Shown here: piece after piece, positions 59,238-64,000 of the stretch
Numbering within the stretch: the stretch's first letter is position 1
Layout: every line of letters starts with the position of its first letter
Source: Lachnospiraceae bacterium
Lineage (GTDB): Bacteria > Bacillota_A > Clostridia > Lachnospirales > Lachnospiraceae
Reading direction: 5' to 3'
Length of the DNA: 64,000 nt
NCBI GenBank assembly: GCA_021770615.1
Contig: JAETQR010000012.1
Location: 33,057 to 97,056, forward strand
Program-made: the position numbers and the translations under genes
The notes under the pieces: generated by a model
Database searches by the model: none
The model's input: the letters and a program-made list of their open reading frames with translations, nothing else
What the model was told of the DNA's origin: nothing

Positions 59238-60050
59238 TCATTCCCCTGTCAATTTTAAATATTTCAGCGCATTGGCGATTCCATCCTCCATGACCGGATC
59301 TGTCACATGATCCACCTTATCAAATAAGATCGGATTTCCTCCGCCCATCGCCACAGAATACCCGGCACACTGCAACATGGAAAGGTCGTTGGAACTGTCA
59401 CCAAAAGCAACCGTCCGGCCGATATCAACGCCAAGTTTATCACATACATAACGGATTCCCGTCGCTTTGGAAATCCCTTTTGGTACCACCTCATAAAAGG
59501 TCGGATCCCTGAGTATAAATTCAAACTGATTCTCGTATTTCTTACGGAAGCTTTCCATATCGGAACTCTCATCAAACCAGAGCGCCATTTTATCAAAGGA
59601 AAATTCTTCCTCCCAATAACACTGGGTTCTGGCTGTGAAACTGTTACTTTCCGCCATAAAGCTCCCATTTTCCGTAAAGATGCTCTTTACGACCGGCATC
59701 CAGTAATCATGCCGGAATGAGGAACAGTCCCGTCCCTCAAGCACTCCATCGATATGATAGTTCTGCAGATCCCGGATGATCTGTTTCTGGAGACTTTCCT
59801 CCAACTCATGATGGAATACCTCTTTTCCTTCTATTTCGATATAAGTCCCGCATCCGCCGACAATCCCATCAAATCCAAGAGCAATCACATCTTCCGGTAT
59901 GATCGCCCGGCATCTTCCGGAACAGATGAAAAGCAGATGTCCATTTTCTTTCACTTCCCTGAGCGCCCTTTTTGCACTTTCCGGGACAATGTCTTTCTCT
60001 TCATCGATCAGTGTTCCGTCGATATCAAAAAACAGAACATGCTTTTCCAT
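59238..60050 (-). CDS. Cof-type HAD phosphatase
   Basis: A 270-residue HAD IIB protein. Motif I is FFDIDGTLID with both Asp residues, cap-domain sequence follows, and the C-terminal GDSSNDLSMLQ motif IV is intact. Members dephosphorylate sugar phosphates or flavin precursors. It is co-directional with citrate synthase and the carboxylesterase, and 21 bases separate it from the former. Confidence 0.9.
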   Translation of the reverse strand: MEKHVLFFDIDGTLIDEEKDIVPESAKRALREVKENGHLLFICSGRCRAIIPEDVIALGFDGIVGGCGTYIEIEGKEVFHHELEESLQKQIIRDLQNYHIDGVLEGRDCSSFRHDYWMPVVKSIFTENGSFMAESNSFTARTQCYWEEEFSFDKMALWFDESSDMESFRKKYENQFEFILRDPTFYEVVPKGISKATGIRYVCDKLGVDIGRTVAFGDSSNDLSMLQCAGYSVAMGGGNPILFDKVDHVTDPVMEDGIANALKYLKLTGE

Positions 60051-60071
60051 GGCCGCATACTTCCTTTCTGC

Positions 60072-61445
60072 CTATCGTTTTTCAATTCCTTTGTATTCCT
60101 TGTGCTCTCCGACAAATTTATAGGCCGGCCGGATGATCTTTCCGTCATTTACTAACTCTTCCAGTCTGTGGGCACACCATCCGGATATCCGCGCAATCGC
60201 AAAAATCGGGGTAAAAAGCTCTCTCGGAATACCAAGCATAGTATATACAAAACCACTGTAAAAGTCAACGTTTGCGCACACCGGCTTATAACGTCTCCGC
60301 TTTTTCATAATGAGTTTTGCCGCCACCTTCTCGACGTTCTCATAAAGCCTGAATTCATCCTCAAGTCCTTTTGCCACGGAAAGCTTTTTGGCATATTTTT
60401 TCAGGATCACTTCCCTTGGATCCGACTCCGTATATACAGCATGTCCCATACCATAAATCAGACCGCTCTGATCAAATGCTTCTTTATTTAATATCTTCGT
60501 AAGATAGGCGGCGATCTGCTGCTTATCGTTCCAGTCCGGACAGTGTTCCTTGATATCATCAAACATCTGGAGCACTTTCAGATTCGCCCCGCCGTGTCTC
60601 GGCCCTTTCAGTGATGCGATCGAAGCCGAGATCGCGGAATACGTATCCGTGCCCGATGACGTGACGACATGGTTCGTAAAGGTAGAATTATTTCCACCGC
60701 CATGTTCTGCGTGCAGGATCAGCGCAATATCAAGTACCTTCGCCTCAAGCTCAGTAAACACTCCATCCGGCCGTATCATCTGAAGGATATTTTCTGCGAT
60801 CGAAAGCTCTTTTTTCGGCATCCGGATCACGAGTGTATCATCATATTCAAAATGGCGGTATGCATGATAAGCATAAACGGCGATCATCGGAATCTTTGCG
60901 ATCAGCTGAAGTGACTGCCTGAGGACATTGGGCACAGAAATATCATCCGGATCATCATCGTAGGAATAAAGCGTAAGCACACTTTTTTGAAGCGCATTCA
61001 TGATGTTGCCGCTCGGCGCCTTCATGATCACATCGCGGACAAACTGCGCCGACACTTCCTGCAGATCCGAAAGGATCCGCACAAAACTCTTGAACTGGGC
61101 TTTGTTTGGCAGTTCCCCAAACAAGAGAAGATAAGTCACTTCCTCAAATGCATATCTTCTGTTCTGATAGCCTTTCACCAGTTCCTGCACATCATATCCC
61201 TGATAATACAGTTTTCCCGGCGCCGGGATTTTATGTCCATCCTTACGCTCATAAGCGACTACATCTGCAATCTCCGTAAGTCCGGTGAGTACTCCTTTTC
61301 CATTGGAGTCCCTCAGCCCTCTCTTTACATCATACTCCAGATACAGGTCCAAATTTATGGCACCGGAAAGCATACAATAATTTACCAGATCATCAAACTG
61401 TGTATTTAATTCATCATTCAGACGCATCATTGATTTATTATCCAT
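60072..61445 (-). CDS. gltA: Citrate synthase
   Basis: A 457-residue citrate synthase joining oxaloacetate and acetyl-CoA. Catalytic regions: LHAEHGGGNNSTF (His), GPRHGGANLKVL (His), and the C-terminal acidic site in CANVDFYSGFVYTMLGIP (Asp). The N-terminal extension of about 90 residues is typical of the clostridial group. No aconitase or isocitrate dehydrogenase is adjacent. A hairpin just before the ribosome site may modulate translation. Confidence 0.92.
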   Translation of the reverse strand: MDNKSMMRLNDELNTQFDDLVNYCMLSGAINLDLYLEYDVKRGLRDSNGKGVLTGLTEIADVVAYERKDGHKIPAPGKLYYQGYDVQELVKGYQNRRYAFEEVTYLLLFGELPNKAQFKSFVRILSDLQEVSAQFVRDVIMKAPSGNIMNALQKSVLTLYSYDDDPDDISVPNVLRQSLQLIAKIPMIAVYAYHAYRHFEYDDTLVIRMPKKELSIAENILQMIRPDGVFTELEAKVLDIALILHAEHGGGNNSTFTNHVVTSSGTDTYSAISASIASLKGPRHGGANLKVLQMFDDIKEHCPDWNDKQQIAAYLTKILNKEAFDQSGLIYGMGHAVYTESDPREVILKKYAKKLSVAKGLEDEFRLYENVEKVAAKLIMKKRRRYKPVCANVDFYSGFVYTMLGIPRELFTPIFAIARISGWCAHRLEELVNDGKIIRPAYKFVGEHKEYKGIEKR

Positions 61446-61460
61446 GGTATCCTCATTTCT

Positions 61461-61486
61461 GCAAGGTGAACCAAGTTCACCCTTGC
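61461..61486 (-). promoter_or_regulatory. Hairpin in the citrate synthase leader
   Basis: On the minus strand GCAAGGGTGAAC-TTG-GTTCACCTTGC forms a stem of about 11 bp with one bulge, ending about 10 bases before GAGG of the ribosome site. A protein- or RNA-controlled leader is possible. Confidence 0.45.
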
Positions 61487-61602
61487 TTACTACTTTTTTC
61501 TCAAAAAATATGCTGGCAGCAGATAAACTCCACTGTCAGTACATTAGTAAAAAGAGCACAAACCACAATAGATTTCACCATCGTAATCTGTGCATGGAAC
61601 GT

Positions 61603-61717
61603 ATTATAACATAATTCTTGTGCATGCCTTCTGCACATTCCAAGTTGCTAAAGCTGCACTTGTGCAGCTTTAGCAACCTTGCAATATAACTGCGTTAGCA
61701 GTCATTATAACATAATT
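61603..61717. repeat. Double-hairpin repeat, copy C, flanked by 14-bp direct repeats
   Basis: GTTGCTAAAGCTGCAC-TT-GTGCAGCTTTAGCAAC is a perfect 16-bp hairpin. A second imperfect hairpin follows (TATAACTGC-GTTA-GCAGTCATTATA). The flanks carry ATTATAACATAATT at 61603-61616 and again at 61704-61717, as if an 87-bp unit had been inserted with target duplication. It lies between gltA and greA. Confidence 0.75.
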
Positions 61718-61743
61718 TTTTGCATTTTGCAAATCAAAGAAAT

Positions 61744-62244
61744 TTAAAACTTCCGGATCTGCTCCGATTCGTCATCACTTTTTTTGATCTCCCGGATCTG
61801 CACATAATATCCATTTTTTTCATTCACGGATACATAGACCCTCTCGCCCACCTGATGCTTAAATAACGCTTTCCCCATCGGAGATTCAATGCTGATCATC
61901 CGGTTTGCGGCATCGCTCCTCACGGTCGTGACAAGTTTGTATTCCTCCTCACAGTCGTCCTCTTCGATATAGATCTTCACTGTATCATTTAACCCCGCCT
62001 CCGAATCAACAGAATCGTCCTCCACGATCTGCGCCGTCTTGATCATCCGCTCAAGATACCGGATCCGGCTCTCATTCTCATTTTTGAACTTTTTTGCCGC
62101 CTTATATTCAAAATTCTCACTCAGATCACCGTGCGCCCTGGCCTCTTTTACGTCCTCAAGTGCCTCCTTCCGGACTACAAGCTTTCTGTGCTCAATCTCC
62201 TGTTCCATTTTCTCAATATCTTTTTTTGTCAGTCTGTCGTACAT
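61744..62244 (-). CDS. greA: GreA/GreB-family transcription elongation factor
   Basis: A 166-residue Gre factor. An N-terminal coiled coil (KDIEKMEQEIEHRKLVVRKEALEDVKEARAHGDLSENFEYKAAK) carries the acidic tip DLSENFEY that enters the polymerase secondary channel. The C-terminal FKBP-like domain reads MISIESPMGKALFKHQVGERVYVSV. Factors of this type help backtracked polymerase cleave RNA. The acidic tail KKSDDESEQIRKF is a little longer than in E. coli. Confidence 0.92.
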   Translation of the reverse strand: MYDRLTKKDIEKMEQEIEHRKLVVRKEALEDVKEARAHGDLSENFEYKAAKKFKNENESRIRYLERMIKTAQIVEDDSVDSEAGLNDTVKIYIEEDDCEEEYKLVTTVRSDAANRMISIESPMGKALFKHQVGERVYVSVNEKNGYYVQIREIKKSDDESEQIRKF

Positions 62245-62560
62245 GATGGTTCCCGCCTTTCTTTTATATGAGTTATATATAATATGGTACTTAGATGGAT
62301 CAATACACCCGCTTCACAATAAAAGAGCCAACTGTCAAATAGCAATCAGCTCCCAAAGATTTTATCACCACACAATATATCTCAGCTATATCCTGAAGTT
62401 TCAAAATTAATTTTCCTGCAACCTTTTTTTCATACTTAATATATCCATTAAAGCTTTCTGAGCTTTTTGTTTATCTTTTCTCATCCACAGCCCTGACTAC
62501 TTCCCATATATAGTATACCCCAATTTCCACAGTCTGTAAAATGAAAACTCAAAAACTTCT
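62245..62560. other. Intergenic stretch, no convincing gene
   Basis: The only frame noticed is a 26-codon minus-strand piece near 62470-62400 (MRKDKQKAQKALMDI...) without a good ribosome site. A TATACT-like hexamer near 62515 could belong to it or to greA. Nothing further is supported. Confidence 0.4.
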
Positions 62561-62846
62561 CGCACTTCTGTATGGGTAAATTAAAACCAAAGTCTACACA
62601 ATCCTTTGTCACGAAATGGGAAATTCCCTCAGCTCCTGCTTCCTTCCCTTTGACGAATTATTCTAGGCAGTATCTCTACCATATCATAATCCTCCCAACA
62701 CTTTTCCTGCCATCCCTCCATGAACTTTTCATGGTATATCCTCAAATCTTCTGATACCTTCCCAAACACTTTCCCTTGACCCTTCTCCACCTCCGGGGCA
62801 TCTCCCTCAAATGTCACCTTTTTCAGATTTTTACAGCCCCAGAAGA
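62561..62846. repeat. Left unit of a tandem duplication (period 1154 bases)
   Basis: This stretch is nearly identical to 63715-64000. The two share the 3' part of an LRR_5 membrane protein gene and about 70 bases behind its stop. Few differences are visible, so the duplication is recent or kept alike by gene conversion. The right unit is cut by the window edge. Confidence 0.9.
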
Positions 62847-63654
62847 TAGATCTGGATATTCTATCCACCCCCTTTGGAATCGTGATTTCTTCAAGGTTTA
62901 TACAGTTTCGGAACGCCCCCTGATCAATATACTTTAAAGATTCAGGAAGGATCACTTTATCTGCTTTTGTATTCTCCAGACACACATACCGCAGCTTTGT
63001 AAACGGTCTTTCCTGCTCACTTCTGGATAGAATCTCTTCCAGGACTTTTAAATCATTTTCAGCATATACATCTTCGTCATCTTCAGTAGTTGCCTCATCC
63101 TCTACATCATGGATATTAAATTCACCATATTGCTTGTATGAAAAAAAATTTTCTTCTTGGCAAAAAGTATTAAGCAACAAAAACTTGTCTTGGATATGAC
63201 CATTCACGTAATCACATATCTCATAATAGTCTTCTCCTTTTGATTCATCCATATAGACATCCAAGATAAAGTTATCTTCATCATAAATATAATCCGTCAC
63301 AACAGGGTAGTTCTGTTTTAGTTCTTCCAACTCCTGCTTCAACTCACTCTCCATCTTTTTCTTCAGGTCATTCGCTTTCCAACGAAACAGGACCACGTTT
63401 CTCTTCCATCTCCTTTTTATTGACCAAGTAGGATACAGCCTGAATCTGAATTTAGGAAGGGGAAGCTGATCTACATACCATGCAAATTCTCTCGCCGAAT
63501 ATAAAATATATCCTCCATAATCCTCCTCTAATTCCTTCGTTTCCTCCCTCGTCATCTTCACTGTATAAAACAGCATATGGTATCCTATAAATAGTACTGC
63601 AATCACCGGCAACGCTATCTTCAATATCTTCTTGATACGATCCTTAAAACTCAT
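62629..63654 (-). CDS. Membrane protein with a C-terminal LRR_5 (BspA-like) domain
   Basis: A 341-residue protein starting behind AAGGTG. A transmembrane helix (about 10-30) is followed by a charged helical region (about 85-115), a mixed domain with an acidic stretch (VEDEATTEDDEDVYAEND), and C-terminal BspA-type leucine-rich repeats: KADKVILPESLKYIDQGAFRNCINLEEITIPKGV and RSIFWGCKNLKKVTFEG. LRR_5 proteins often bind host or bacterial surfaces. A second copy of the gene starts off the right edge. Confidence 0.8.
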   Translation of the reverse strand: MSFKDRIKKILKIALPVIAVLFIGYHMLFYTVKMTREETKELEEDYGGYILYSAREFAWYVDQLPLPKFRFRLYPTWSIKRRWKRNVVLFRWKANDLKKKMESELKQELEELKQNYPVVTDYIYDEDNFILDVYMDESKGEDYYEICDYVNGHIQDKFLLLNTFCQEENFFSYKQYGEFNIHDVEDEATTEDDEDVYAENDLKVLEEILSRSEQERPFTKLRYVCLENTKADKVILPESLKYIDQGAFRNCINLEEITIPKGVDRISRSIFWGCKNLKKVTFEGDAPEVEKGQGKVFGKVSEDLRIYHEKFMEGWQEKCWEDYDMVEILPRIIRQREGSRS

Positions 63655-63714
63655 TTCACCTTGACCCTCCTGCTACTGGTAAATGCTGAATAATATCTTT
63701 TTCCTCCAGCTTTT

Positions 63715-64000
63715 CGCATTTCTGTATGGGTAAATTAAAACCAAAGTCTACACAATCCTTTGTCACGAAATGGGAAATTCCCCTAGCTCCTGATTTCTTC
63801 CCTTTGACGAATTATTCTAGGCAGTATCTCTACCATATCATAATCCTCCCAACACTTTTCCTGCCATCCCTCCATGAACTTTTTATGGTATATCCTCAAA
63901 TCTTCTGATACCTTCCCAAACACTTTCCCTTGACCCTTCTCCACCTCCGGAGCATCTCCCTCAAATGTCACCTTTTTCAGATTTTTACAGCCCCAGAAGA
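63715..64000. repeat. Right unit of the tandem duplication
   Basis: It starts CGCATTTCTGTATGGG and pairs with CGCACTTCTGTATGGG at 62561, an offset of exactly 1154 bases, and stays aligned to the window end. Confidence 0.9.
63783..64000 (-). CDS. Second copy of the LRR_5 membrane protein (C-terminal part; runs off the right edge)
   Basis: The visible 72 or so codons match the C-terminus of the 62629-63654 protein almost residue for residue (KVTFEGDAPEVEKGQGKVFG, YHKKFMEGWQEKCWEDYD), with a different last residue set (EEIRS against EGSRS). Same strand, tandem. The 5' part is outside the window. Confidence 0.85.
   Translation of the reverse strand, partial: FWGCKNLKKVTFEGDAPEVEKGQGKVFGKVSEDLRIYHKKFMEGWQEKCWEDYDMVEILPRIIRQREEIRS

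Noticed and set aside
1..64000. CRISPR array, tRNA or rRNA genes
   Set aside because: No regularly spaced direct repeats and no tRNA- or rRNA-like sequence were noticed by eye; a tRNA scan was not possible.

Overview
The window looks like a chromosome segment of a spore-forming, gut-type Clostridia, most likely a Lachnospiraceae member. Pointers are the IreB / RuvX / DUF1292 / RNase J cluster, MtaB, an mDAP-type MurE, sporulation and germination genes (SigK half, Csp-like subtilase), a cellobiose phosphorylase locus, and secreted proteins with LRR_5, DUF6273, Big_2 and YARHG domains. No rRNA, tRNA or CRISPR array was seen. All family assignments were read by eye; no database search was run.

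Left part (1 to about 21.63 kb) is accessory-like. It holds the start of a Phd/YefM antitoxin with its operator, a DUF3791 / DUF3990 toxin-like triad, and three loci of eukaryotic-type Ser/Thr signalling: a kinase pseudogene (462-883), a PASTA kinase (6716-8113), and a kinase / FHA-ABC exporter / PP2C phosphatase operon (19524-14549). Around them are secreted or membrane proteins, zinc-ribbon membrane proteins, a YARHG protein and a lipoprotein. Four transcription units here share one promoter-like element: AAAAAACGGAAAGYGATTTT, then 14 bases, then TATAAT or TATACT. The block ends with a large serine recombinase whose last codons run into the 3' half of a sigK-type sigma factor (21641-22018). 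The sigK 5' half is not in the window. This is the architecture of one end of a 'skin' (sigK-intervening) element, so the whole left part may be excisable DNA.

The right part (about 21.63 kb to the end) is ordinary chromosome: Csp-like S8 protease, an acetolactate-synthase-like TPP enzyme, DHFR-HflX, two NUDIX proteins, a HAD protein, KdgK, a polysaccharide deacetylase, then a cello-oligosaccharide locus (LacI regulator, binding protein, two permeases, divergent GH94 phosphorylase). It continues with a long minus-strand housekeeping series: BirA, U32 peptidase, O-methyltransferase, MltG-like protein, RNase J, DUF1292, RuvX, IreB, MtaB, ThiI, IscS, RsmE, MurE, a carboxylesterase, a Cof-type HAD, citrate synthase and GreA. 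The right edge has a tandem duplication of an LRR_5 membrane protein.

Intergenic DNA carries several palindromic element families: a double-hairpin repeat seen three times (27931, 52935, 61617), an inverted-repeat element seen in a long and a short form (25745 and 43398), and large cruciform structures that supply the stop codons of neighbouring genes (34372-34500, 45790-45884). Decayed genes (462-883, 8125-8612, 28751-29508, 32020-32094) show active gene turnover.
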